A stretch of DNA of 64,000 nucleotides from Cyanomargarita calcarea GSE-NOS-MK-12-04C (GTDB lineage Bacteria > Cyanobacteriota > Cyanobacteriia > Cyanobacteriales > Nostocaceae). Shown piece by piece: positions 54,011 to 62,463 of the stretch (position 1 is its first letter; each line of letters starts with the position of its first letter). The position numbers and the translations under genes are program-made. The DNA is taken from the NCBI GenBank assembly GCA_019359595.1, contig JAHHGZ010000009.1, positions 1 through 64,000 on the forward strand. The letters are read 5' to 3'. The notes below the pieces were generated by a model. It did not search any database and was not told the origin of the DNA. It was given only the letters and a program-made list of their open reading frames with translations.

Positions 54011-54145
54011 GAATTGGATGAGATTATTGGTGGTGCGTTTACGGTTGGGAATAATTTAGGGTGTGGGTTTTTGGAAAAAGTTTATGAAAATGCCTTAGCT
54101 TATGAGTTGAGAAATCTGGGACTGTTGGTAGAACAACAAAAATGA
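54011..54145 (+). pseudogene. GxxExxY-family protein fragment
   Basis: The frame reads ELDEIIGGAFTVGNNLGCGF then LEKVYENALAYELRNLGL, containing the family's G-x-x-E-x-x-Y signature (GFLEKVY), and stops at 54145 after about 45 residues of the usual 125. Upstream, a small palindromic repeat (CTTCCCGTAGGGTA near 53973) is inserted in tandem ACACGGATGG-type sequence. Confidence 0.78.
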
Positions 54146-54199
54146 GATAGAAGTACGATACAACGTCCATCAGCGTCCATCAGCGGTTAATAATTCCCC

Positions 54200-54625
54200 G
54201 TGATTCTCCAACTCAACCAAGAACACCTCCAAACCATCCAAACTCACGCCGAAATCACTTATCCCCTTGAATGCTGTGGTGTAATATTGGGGTGTGGTAA
54301 AATGGCAGTAGAAGCAATACCCACAGAAAATGCTTTCCCTGTAGAGTCAGAAAAAAAACGACGGTATGCGATCGCTCCAGAAATCATGTTAAAGACACAA
54401 AGGGAAGCACGGGATAAGAGTCTCAACATCATCGGCATTTATCACTCCCACCCCGATTATCCAGCCATCCCCTCAGAATGCGATCGCGAACTGGCTTGGC
54501 AAGAATATTCATATATAATTATTTCAGTCGTTAAAGGTAAAGCTTCGGACATCCAAAGTTGGACTCTCGACGAAAACCACCAATTCCAACCAGAAGAAAT
54601 TAAGCTCCTAACTCCTAACTCCTAA
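54200..54625 (+). CDS. JAMM/MPN metalloprotease (M67 family)
   Basis: 141 aa from GTG. The zinc-protease signature is complete: Glu in YPLECCGVILG, His-x-His-Pro in IIGIYHSHPDYPAIPSECDR with the downstream Ser and Asp. Bacterial single-domain JAMM proteins such as Mec+ of Mycobacterium cleave extensions or products from ubiquitin-like sulfur carriers (CysO). The next gene is a MoeB/ThiF E1 with rhodanese domain, which charges such carriers with sulfur, so the pair fits sulfur-carrier processing. The coding end runs into STRR-like heptamers (AACTCCT). Confidence 0.88.
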   Translation: MILQLNQEHLQTIQTHAEITYPLECCGVILGCGKMAVEAIPTENAFPVESEKKRRYAIAPEIMLKTQREARDKSLNIIGIYHSHPDYPAIPSECDRELAWQEYSYIIISVVKGKASDIQSWTLDENHQFQPEEIKLLTPNS

Positions 54626-54689
54626 CTCTTTTAATGCACTCCATTATTCGGTAGGATTAAAAATCTGCGCTTGTTTCCCTGAAATTGCT

Positions 54690-55862
54690 ATGCTCAATCC
54701 TAACCTGGATGAAATCCAGCTTTCCAAAGATGATTACGAACGCTACTCCCGTCACCTGATTTTGCCGGAAGTTGGTGTTGAAGGACAAAAACGCCTGAAA
54801 GCTGCTAGTGTATTATGTATCGGTACAGGTGGACTTGGTTCGCCATTGTTACTTTATCTTGCAGCAGCAGGTATCGGACGTATCGGTATTGTTGACTTTG
54901 ATATTGTAGATAGTTCTAATCTCCAACGGCAAGTGATTCACGGGACATCTTGGGTGGGTAAACCCAAGATAGAATCAGCAAAAAATCGCATCCACGAGAT
55001 TAACCCCAGTTGTCAGGTTGATTTGTACGAAACTCGTTTGAGTTCCGAAAATGCCCTCGACATCATGAAACCTTACGATATCGTCGTGGATGGTACCGAT
55101 AATTTTCCCACACGGTATCTTGTAAACGACGCTTGCGTATTGTTGAACAAACCCAACGTCTACGGTTCTATCTTCCGCTTTGAAGGACAAGCTACAGTCT
55201 TTAACTACGAAGGTGGTCCAAATTATCGTGACTTATATCCAGAACCACCACCACCAGGAATGGTTCCTTCCTGTGCAGAAGGTGGTGTATTAGGTGTATT
55301 GTGCGGGATTATCGGCACAATTCAAGCAACAGAAACTGTTAAAATAATCCTGGGCAGGGGTGAAACCTTAAGTGGACGACTGATGCTGTACGATGCTCTC
55401 AACATGAAATTCCGGGAGCTAAAGCTGCGTCCTAACCCTATCCGCCCAGTCATCGAAAAACTGGTAGACTACGAACAATTCTGCGGTATTCCACAAGCGA
55501 AGGCTCTTGAGGCACAACAGCATATGTCCATTGAAGAAATGACAGTACAGGAATTGAAGCAACTGCTAGATAGCGGTGCTGATGATTTTGTCCTGCTGGA
55601 TGTCCGCAATCCCCATGAATATGAAATCGCTAAAATTCCAGGAAGCGTTTTGGTACCCTTACCAGATATTGAAAATGGGAATGGTGTCGCAAAAGTCAAG
55701 GAATTACTCAATGGTCATCGCCTGATTGCTCATTGTAAAATGGGTGGACGTTCTGCGAAAGCCTTGGGTATTCTAAAGCTTGCCGGAATTGATGGAACGA
55801 ATGTCAAAGGTGGTATCACTGCCTGGAGTAAGGAAGTAGATTCATCAGTTCCAACTTATTAA
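54690..55862 (+). CDS. moeB: MoeB-type E1 adenylyltransferase with C-terminal rhodanese domain (MoeZ/MoeBR)
   Basis: 390 aa. Residues 1-275 are the ThiF/MoeB E1 domain: YSRHLILPEVGVEGQKRL, nucleotide loop LCIGTGGLGSPLLLYLAAAG, NLQRQVIHG, and PSCAEGGVLGVLCG with the thiolation Cys. Residues 285-390 are a rhodanese with active-site loop AHCKMGGRSAKAL. The enzyme adenylates the C-terminal glycine of a ubiquitin-like carrier (MoaD, ThiS, CysO) and transfers sulfur for molybdopterin, thiamine or cysteine synthesis. It follows the JAMM protease by 64 bp; no carrier gene is in the window. Confidence 0.94.
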   Translation: MLNPNLDEIQLSKDDYERYSRHLILPEVGVEGQKRLKAASVLCIGTGGLGSPLLLYLAAAGIGRIGIVDFDIVDSSNLQRQVIHGTSWVGKPKIESAKNRIHEINPSCQVDLYETRLSSENALDIMKPYDIVVDGTDNFPTRYLVNDACVLLNKPNVYGSIFRFEGQATVFNYEGGPNYRDLYPEPPPPGMVPSCAEGGVLGVLCGIIGTIQATETVKIILGRGETLSGRLMLYDALNMKFRELKLRPNPIRPVIEKLVDYEQFCGIPQAKALEAQQHMSIEEMTVQELKQLLDSGADDFVLLDVRNPHEYEIAKIPGSVLVPLPDIENGNGVAKVKELLNGHRLIAHCKMGGRSAKALGILKLAGIDGTNVKGGITAWSKEVDSSVPTY

Positions 55863-55937
55863 ATTTTAAACGCAGAGGGATTCAGAATTCCCTCTGTCGT
55901 GCTTTAAGATGTTTAAAATTTTAGGCAATAAATTAAA

Positions 55938-56452
55938 GAGAAGCTTTTTGTAATCACTACTATATATGTACGCACAGATTCCCATTATATGGTTTATAGT
56001 ATCAGTTTTAAGCCTAATTGTCAATAGGCCATTGCTGGTTGAGTTTTTTTTTGTATTGATGAACTATCACTAAATCGAAAACTTTTTTCCTCAATAGCGA
56101 TCGCTGAATTTTTATAGCCTGAGAACTCAGTTAATTCGAGAGAAGCTTTTTGGAATCACTACTATATATGTACGCACAGATTCCCATTATAAGGTTTATA
56201 GTATCAGTTTTAAGCCTAATTGTCAATAGGCCATTGCTGGTTGAGTTTTTTTTGTATTGATGAACTATCACTAAATCGAAAACTTTTTTCCTCAATAGCG
56301 ATCGCTGAATTTTTATAGCCTGAGAACTCAGTTAATTCGAGAGAAGCTTTTTGGAATCACTACTATATATGTACGCACAGATTCCCATTATAAGGTTTAT
56401 AGTATCAGTTTTAAGCCTAATTGTCAATAGGCCATTGCTGGTTGAGTTTTTT
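55938..56452. repeat. 202-bp tandem repeat, 2.5 copies
   Basis: Units at 55938, 56140 and 56341 (the last partial) begin GAGAAGCTTTTTGGAATCAC. They are nearly identical, differing by single bases and the length of one T run. Each full unit contains a HIP1 octamer. No ORF spans them. Confidence 0.92.
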
Positions 56453-56480
56453 TCACGAAGAAAGAAGGAAGAAGGAAGAA

Positions 56481-56513
56481 GTACCCACATGAGTACTCAT
56501 GTGGGATTGAAAC
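56481..56513. repeat. Solitary CRISPR-like palindromic repeat
   Basis: GTACCCACATGAGTACTCAT continuing GTGGGATTGAAAC. It contains a perfect 22-bp palindrome (CCCACATGAGT / ACTCATGTGGG) and ends in ATTGAAAC, the 8-nt handle of many type I/III CRISPR repeats. No second copy is seen nearby. The rest of 56514-56722 shows no gene. Confidence 0.5.
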
Positions 56514-56722
56514 AAGGACACTGTTTTTCTTCTCTGCGAGACACTACGTGAACGCGCTACAAAGGACTCGAATAGCTTTTTTTTTACTGAAGCTCTAAAC
56601 TTACGAACGCGCATTTTTATTAGCTATTCCTTCTTCCAACTTCGGTCCTTACTTCAACATCATTTGTAAGCCAAATAAGAGCGTAGGGACAATTGATCTA
56701 CTATTATCCCTACGTCAATTGC

Positions 56723-57259
56723 CTATTTGCTGCGAATGAAAATTTGCGTGAAGTAGACTTCACCTTTGCTATTAGTAGCTACACCAATTCCAGTTTGATT
56801 GTAATCCCTGTTTTGAATGTTTCTCAAATGACCCGGACTCTTCAGCCAACCCTGCACGGCTTGAGTCGCAGGATCGCTATAACCCATATTGTAAGCAACG
56901 TTTTCAGCGGCCCCTCTGTAAGTGACACCAGTGCCTTTAACCCGCTCATCAAAACCTTGATGGCTAAAAGGAACCTTACCACTAGCCATATTCTGACTGT
57001 GATTTTTTGACTGACTATCAATGCGAGCATCACGAGATAATGCAGGTAAACCCTTGGAAGCCCGATATTGATTAATTTTGTCGAAAATCGACTGTTCAAT
57101 ATCGTTCGTGTTCTGAGTGGTGGTAGATTGTGCAACCCGAATCACTGTATTTGATGCTGGTATGCTTGCGGTAGTACGAATTGGTACAGAAATAACGATT
57201 GCGCTACTTGCCAAGACTAGAGTACCCAACGCAATGCTGCTAACAGTAATAGGGAACAT
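56723..57259 (-). CDS. Secreted CAP-domain protein (SCP/PR-1 family), copy 1
   Basis: 178 aa with a signal sequence (MFPITVSSIALGTLVLASSA) and a 120-residue CAP domain: IFDKINQYRASKGLPALSRD, SKNHSQNMASGK, FSHQGFDERV, AENVAYNMGYSDPATQAVQG, WLKSPGHLRNIQNRDYNQTG, IGVATNSKGEVYFTQIF. The conserved His/Glu residues of the CAP cavity are present. Bacterial CAP proteins are extracellular with unknown substrates. It is a tandem paralog of 57681-58202. Confidence 0.9.
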   Translation of the reverse strand: MFPITVSSIALGTLVLASSAIVISVPIRTTASIPASNTVIRVAQSTTTQNTNDIEQSIFDKINQYRASKGLPALSRDARIDSQSKNHSQNMASGKVPFSHQGFDERVKGTGVTYRGAAENVAYNMGYSDPATQAVQGWLKSPGHLRNIQNRDYNQTGIGVATNSKGEVYFTQIFIRSK

Positions 57260-57680
57260 AAATCTCTTAAAAGAAACAGCGGTATCTGTCTAAAGTAACA
57301 CCTGTCATTTTTAAATGCCCATAAAATATGCAGAGAAAGGGACAGTTTATAAAATGACACATTAAATATAACTTTCAGTATTTATGCAGTTATGGATAGG
57401 CTCTAGTGCTTGCAATAAGTAGATAGAGTAATTTGGCGTCATCAATAAAACGTATTTTAAAATACATTTCAAATATTAAGACGAATCAGAATTCTTACTC
57501 TAATAAAATTACTAATCCTCAGTGTAGTTACGCATCTCTACATTGGGTTGGTGATAGGGTCAGATCCCCTTTTCTTTGAAAGTTGTCGGGGATCTAGCAG
57601 CCCGTAATGCGTTGCCTGCCGGAAATCCTGATGTTCTTACGTTGTGTCTAACGTAAGAACATCATATGCAGGAACGACAC
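57260..57680. other. Spacer between CAP genes with two hairpins
   Basis: 57551-57590 carries the AGATCCCC / GGGGATCT hairpin also found at 5716-5748. 57630-57663 is a perfect hairpin (GATGTTCTTACGTT / AACGTAAGAACATC, 6-nt loop) just past the stop of CAP copy 2, a possible terminator without a T-tract. Confidence 0.6.
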
Positions 57681-58202
57681 TTATTTAGTGCGGACGAAAA
57701 TCTGCGTAAAATAGATTTCACCTTTGCTATTGCTGGCTACGCCAATTCCAGTTTCATTGTAATCTTTGGCTTGGATGCTGCCCAAATGAGCGGGACTCTT
57801 CAGCCAACCGCGAACCGCTTGAGCTGCGGGGTCGTTAAAACCTTTGGTGTAAGCAACATTTTCAGTGGCTCTCTTAATTACGATTCCAGTTGCTTTAACG
57901 CGATTGTCAAAACCTTCATGGCTAAGAGGAATTTTACCATTAGCCATATCTTGACTGTGATTTTTGGACTGACTATCGATCCTCGGATCGCGAGACAATG
58001 GAGATAAACCCTTGCTCGTGCGATATTGATTAATTTGCTTGAAAATTGACTGTTCAATATTGCTTGTACTAGATTGTGAAACCTGAACTACTGGGCTGTT
58101 TGCGCTACTAGGACTTGGTAGAGAAATAGCGCTAGCCGTTAAAGTACTACTTGCGAGGATAAAAGTACCCAGCGCAATGCTGTTGACAGTAATAGGGAAC
58201 AT
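57681..58202 (-). CDS. Secreted CAP-domain protein (SCP/PR-1 family), copy 2
   Basis: 173 aa, closely related to the other CAP protein throughout (signal MFPITVNSIALGTFILASST; domain IFKQINQYRTSKGLSPLSRD, SKNHSQDMANGKIPLSHEGF, ATENVAYTKGFNDPAAQAVR, YNETGIGVASNSKGEIYFTQ). The two genes share strand and N-terminal wording, so they come from tandem duplication. Divergence is moderate, so both are probably maintained. Confidence 0.9.
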   Translation of the reverse strand: MFPITVNSIALGTFILASSTLTASAISLPSPSSANSPVVQVSQSSTSNIEQSIFKQINQYRTSKGLSPLSRDPRIDSQSKNHSQDMANGKIPLSHEGFDNRVKATGIVIKRATENVAYTKGFNDPAAQAVRGWLKSPAHLGSIQAKDYNETGIGVASNSKGEIYFTQIFVRTK

Positions 58203-58782
58203 GAATGTCTGAAAAGTAACAGGGAACTTTGTCTAAAGTAGCACTGAGTATTTTCCAGTAAAGAAATAATATTCAACGTTATTAAAAGTTAATAAAAGGA
58301 CTTAATAAATATATTTGTCAGTATTTATGGCGTTCAGAATGGGGTAAAGTGGCTGTTTTATGGTAAAGAGCTAATTTTTCCCCTGTCATATGTTGTATTA
58401 GAGGATACGGGGTAGTATAGAAAATCAGGAGTTAATTATCACCTGCTATGTCAAGTAAAAAGTATAGTTTTATGGCTACGAAGTGACTCAACCCCACCCC
58501 TTTTAGCTGTGCTTTACTTCCCCTCTACGTAAACGGGGAGGGGATATTGGGGATTTATAACTAATCATCCAAACTTGATATTAATTACAAGTGTTCATCC
58601 GAACTTGATATAAGAGAATTTGCATGGAAATCATGTTGTGCACAACACGATCGTTCAACCAAGTAATCTAGGTTGGAACTCTCATTACACGAACTTCTCC
58701 CGTACTGGGACAAGTCCTCTTTAACAGCACAATTGCTTCTATTGAGGGAATCTGCTCCTAAAACTCAAACAAGCACACTTAT
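58203..58782. other. Intergenic region, no gene
   Basis: Contains a GC-rich palindromic repeat (CCCCTCTACGTAAACGGGGA near 58528-58550) and a direct repeat CATCCAAACTTGATAT / CATCCGAACTTGATAT (about 58566 and 58594). No coding evidence. Confidence 0.55.
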
Positions 58783-59342
58783 TTATTTAACACCCACCAA
58801 TTCAACATCAAAAATCAGTGTAGCGTTGGGAGGAATTGCCCCACCAGCACCGCTTGCACCATAACCCAAATCAGGTGGAATAATTAACTGACGACGACCG
58901 CCGACTTTCATTGTACTTAAACCTTCGTCCCAACCTTTAATTACTTGTCCAACACCAAGTGGAAACTCAAAAGGGACACCGCGATGCCCTTGGCAACGGC
59001 TAAAGCCGTATCGCGTGAGCTATCGAACTTAGTACCATTTTCTAAAGTACCTGTGTATTGAACAGAAACGGTTTGACCTTGTTTTGGTGTTGCACCAGTC
59101 CCAACTTTCAGATCCACGTACTTTAATCCTGAAGGAGTGGTAATAGTGTTTTTGGCGTTGGTGATGGGGGTAGGGGTTGCCTTGGGTTCGGTTGCAGGTA
59201 CTGATGGAGTAGTGGTTGCATTCGCTTCGGTTGCAGGTACTGATGGGGTAGAAGTTTGTTGAGTATCGCTCGCTTGCGTACAGGCTACTATCAAACAACA
59301 GAAAGTCATCAACCCTGCACGGTATAACATTGTTTTCAACAT
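58783..59342 (-). pseudogene. FKBP-type peptidyl-prolyl isomerase lipoprotein, frameshifted by a 26-bp insertion
   Basis: Lipoprotein signal MLKTMLYRAGLMTFCCLIVAC, then Thr/Pro-rich repeats (TPSVPATEANATT), then the FKBP domain: [38 protein letters not shown]. At this point 26 bp are inserted (58984-59009), and the frame runs out at 58941. The remainder, [19 protein letters not shown] then [15 protein letters not shown] and [11 protein letters not shown], is intact in another frame and ends at 58783. Removing the insert restores the whole protein and a HIP1 octamer. As it stands the catalytic domain is cut in half. Confidence 0.92.
58984..59009 (-). mobile_element. Tiny insertion element in a HIP1 site
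   Basis: The 26-bp insert in coding orientation starts ACGGCTTTAGCCGTTGCCAA. Flanking GCGAT and CGC rejoin to GCGATCGC. If AT is counted as target duplication the core is 24 bp. The CGGCTTTAGCCG part is palindromic. Size and style match the small dispersed repeats reported in Nostoc-type genomes. Confidence 0.8.
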
Positions 59343-59416
59343 AATTTCTATATATGGTAAATTCTACAAGTTCTAAGTGTATACGAGAATGTTATAAATG
59401 GGTTGATTGATTTGAT

Positions 59417-60433
59417 ATGAAGAGTTTGGATAAGACAAAAAAGATTGTATCACCTTGGTGGCGTTGGCCTCTGGAAGTTCTATACCCGGATAAAAAATTT
59501 GACGGACAATTGCAAAATCCAGGTAGCGAAGAGGTTTTTGATTTTGACTCGGTGATGGCATCTGTGAATCCCATCGCAGCGATCGCCACAGATATCGCTT
59601 ATTATCCTCTTAATGATTCACGCGAACTCTTTGCAATATTTGTCTCTGGACTGGGACAACGGGAAAAAGAGTCTTCAAGGAGAAGCCGCAGATATGCTGT
59701 GACTCTAGAGACTGGCATCGCAAACATGAATAACGCCTCTTTTCTCAAACAAAATCCAATTATTGGTTTCATTAACCGATACCTTGACTGGATTAATGCA
59801 ACTCTTGATTATCTTGGTTTATCTGGAAGTCCAATTATTGAAAATGCCGCAAGTTTGATTACTTATGCCGTAAACAACAGTATAACTCTGAATTTATCAG
59901 GCGATAGTCTGGGAACAATTTTATTGGCTAGAGCTATTAGACGTGCTAAAAGAAAATTTATCTATGCACACACATCAATATTTGACTTAACAGCCCAACG
60001 AATTGAAGAACAGAAGTGGGAGCAGCGCACAAGTAACCTGATTAATGTCTTCGCTTTTGGAAACGGCTATAAAAAATGGGTGAAAGGGCCAAATTATATA
60101 ATGGTTTACATTCAAGGTGATCCATTAGCAGAGAAATTTGGAATTACACCCCGCATAGCTATTAAGCAAAAACGAGACGATATAAAATTTTTGATATTTC
60201 CCCGTCTATTCCCTAAAGGCAGCTTTGAAGCCCACAACATGATGTTTACAACCGAACTGCTTCGCCAAACCTTTAAAAAAAATCAGATTGGAGTTGGTGA
60301 TTTTGCCCGTCTTCATAAAAAACTAAATTCCAACACTCTAGAAATTGCCACACCCGAAGAAGTATCATGGCCCAGTGACATGAAAGACTACACCTGGAAT
60401 CCAGACAGCCTCAAATCGATTCCATTTGAATGA
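59417..60433 (+). CDS. Alpha/beta-hydrolase-like protein, unknown
   Basis: 338 aa. A nucleophile-elbow-like motif LNLSGDSLGTILLARAIRRA (G-x-S-x-G around residue 160) and a later EAHNMMFTTELL (His around 275) suggest a lipase-like alpha/beta hydrolase. The N-terminus (WWRWPLEVLYPDKKFDGQ) has no signal peptide. No named family recognised. It is divergent from the FKBP gene, so the two share a 74-bp promoter region, and it ends in a GAAGGAA heptamer array. Confidence 0.6.
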   Translation: MKSLDKTKKIVSPWWRWPLEVLYPDKKFDGQLQNPGSEEVFDFDSVMASVNPIAAIATDIAYYPLNDSRELFAIFVSGLGQREKESSRRSRRYAVTLETGIANMNNASFLKQNPIIGFINRYLDWINATLDYLGLSGSPIIENAASLITYAVNNSITLNLSGDSLGTILLARAIRRAKRKFIYAHTSIFDLTAQRIEEQKWEQRTSNLINVFAFGNGYKKWVKGPNYIMVYIQGDPLAEKFGITPRIAIKQKRDDIKFLIFPRLFPKGSFEAHNMMFTTELLRQTFKKNQIGVGDFARLHKKLNSNTLEIATPEEVSWPSDMKDYTWNPDSLKSIPFE

Positions 60434-60505
60434 AGGAAGAAGGAAGAAGGAAGAAGGAAGAAGGAAGAAGGAAGAAGGAAGAAGGAAGAAGGAAGAAGGA
60501 AGAAG
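60432..60505. repeat. Heptamer array GAAGGAA, about 10 copies
   Basis: Starts on the stop codon of the preceding gene (TGAAGGAAGAAGG). The third such run in the window located exactly 3' of a coding region. The following 60506-60715 is non-coding. Confidence 0.95.
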
Positions 60506-60715
60506 TTTATATATGGGGATAAAGAACCCCAACTCAAAACGGGTTCCCTGTAGACGTCGGGGTATTAAACCCCCTGAAGAAGCGGATAGATAATATACTA
60601 CCCATCCGCGTACATCCGCGTATATCTGCGGTTAATTATCCTATTTTTTTACATCCAATCCAAACAAATGAGGGCACAACCATGTTGTACCCCTTCTAAT
60701 TTATAGTACTAAAAA

Positions 60716-62359
60716 TTACAACGCACAGCTTAAATCATCAGATTTTTGACTAAAACGGCTGTTCTCGCGGTAGTCTATAGGACAATCTATCACTGCTGGG
60801 ACATCTTGAGCTAAAGCTTCTTTCAAAATGGGAATCAAATCAGTGGCAGATTCAACTCGATAACCCTTTAAACCCATGCTTTCGGCAAATTTTACAAAGT
60901 CGGGATTGCCAAAACGGATAAAAGACGACCGACCTTTGCCAAAGTGATTTTCTTGCTTCCACTCAATTAAGCCATAGCCACCATCATTGAAAATTAGGGT
61001 GACGAAGGGTGTACCGACACGCAAAGCTGTTTCTAATTCCTGGCAATTCATCATAAAGCCACCGTCGCCGGTTGCAGCGACAACTTTCCGGTTGGGATTA
61101 ACGAGTTTCGCAGCTAATGCACCGGGAATGGCAATACCCATCGCAGCGAAGCCGTTGGAAATTAGGCAAGTATTGGGACTATGACAATGATAATGGCGGG
61201 CAATCCACATTTTATGGGCACCCACATCAGATATCACAATATCTTCTGGCCCCATAACTTGCCGCAAGTCATAAATCAATTTTTGTGGTTTGATGGGGAA
61301 GCCGTCATCATTCGCGTATTGTTCGTAATCGGCACGAATATTTGACCGTAAACTGATAGCATAGGGATTAGCTTTACCCTGTCTATCTGATAGCTTTAAG
61401 ATTTCATCTAGGGAGTCGGAAATATCTCCGACTACTTCAATTTTGGGAATATAACTGCTATCAATCTCCGCCGAATTAGCCGCAATATGCACAATCGGAA
61501 TATTACCAAGAGGATTCCATTTTTTCGGGGAAAACTCAATCAAATCGTAGCCAATGGCAATAACTAAATCGGTATTATCAAAACCGCATGTGATAAAGTC
61601 TCGTAGCTGCAATCCCACTGACCACAAAGCTAAGGGGTGAGTATAGGGAATCACACCTTTACCCATGAATGTATTGGCTACAGGGATATTCATTTCGGTA
61701 GCAAACTGCGTTACACCATCGCTTGCTTGGGCGCGGATAGCCCCATTTCCGACTAAGATTAAGGGATTGACTGCTTGAGAAATTGCTGCCGCTGCGGCCC
61801 TGATACTGGCAAAAGCAGCATAGGTTTTTTCGAGATTGCCCTTATGCAAAGATTTACCTTCTACTGGCATTGCAGCAATATTTTCCGGTAAATCGATATG
61901 AACTGCACCCGGCTTTTCCGATTGCGCTACCTTAAATGCTTTGCGCACTACCTCTGGTGTAATACTCGGTCTGACAATCTGTTTATTCCACTTAGTCACA
62001 GGAGCAAACATCGCTACCAAATCTAAGTATTGATGGGATTCAATATGCATTCTATCGGTTCCCACCTGTCCGGTAATCGCCACCAACGGCGCACCATCCA
62101 AGTTAGCGTCCGCCACCCCAGTCATTAAGTTAGTCGCACCAGGCCCAAGTGTAGAAAGACACACTCCAGCTTTCCCAGTCAAGCGTCCGTAGACATCCGC
62201 CATGAAAGCTGCACCCTGTTCGTGACGGGTAGTAATAAATTTAATGGAAGAATTTTTTAATGCTTCCAAAACGTGTAAATTTTCTTCACCAGGGAGTCCA
62301 AAAACATATTGCACCCCTTCATTTTCCAGACACTGCACCAATAATTCAGCCGTATTCAT
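60716..62359 (-). CDS. 2-oxoglutarate decarboxylase (acetolactate-synthase-like ThDP enzyme)
   Basis: 547 aa, ThDP-dependent. The catalytic Glu is in TTRHEQGAAFMADVYGRLTG. The central FAD/NAD-like domain is reduced. The ThDP motif is ATGDGGFMMNCQELETALRV, closed by NDGGYGLIEWKQ. By general similarity it would be labelled acetolactate synthase. Directly upstream on the same strand is a succinate-semialdehyde dehydrogenase, and this gene pair is the one shown in Synechococcus PCC 7002 to convert 2-oxoglutarate via succinic semialdehyde to succinate, closing the cyanobacterial TCA cycle. The length is also the same class. I therefore favour that role; plain acetolactate synthase is the alternative. 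Confidence 0.85.
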   Translation of the reverse strand: MNTAELLVQCLENEGVQYVFGLPGEENLHVLEALKNSSIKFITTRHEQGAAFMADVYGRLTGKAGVCLSTLGPGATNLMTGVADANLDGAPLVAITGQVGTDRMHIESHQYLDLVAMFAPVTKWNKQIVRPSITPEVVRKAFKVAQSEKPGAVHIDLPENIAAMPVEGKSLHKGNLEKTYAAFASIRAAAAAISQAVNPLILVGNGAIRAQASDGVTQFATEMNIPVANTFMGKGVIPYTHPLALWSVGLQLRDFITCGFDNTDLVIAIGYDLIEFSPKKWNPLGNIPIVHIAANSAEIDSSYIPKIEVVGDISDSLDEILKLSDRQGKANPYAISLRSNIRADYEQYANDDGFPIKPQKLIYDLRQVMGPEDIVISDVGAHKMWIARHYHCHSPNTCLISNGFAAMGIAIPGALAAKLVNPNRKVVAATGDGGFMMNCQELETALRVGTPFVTLIFNDGGYGLIEWKQENHFGKGRSSFIRFGNPDFVKFAESMGLKGYRVESATDLIPILKEALAQDVPAVIDCPIDYRENSRFSQKSDDLSCAL

Positions 62360-62463
62360 CTTGTTTTCCCTAATATGTTGCTCCCAGTTAGGGGTTATGA
62401 GTTATGAGTTTTAATTCTTAACTCCTAACTCCAAACTCCAAACCCCAGACTCCTAATTCTTAA

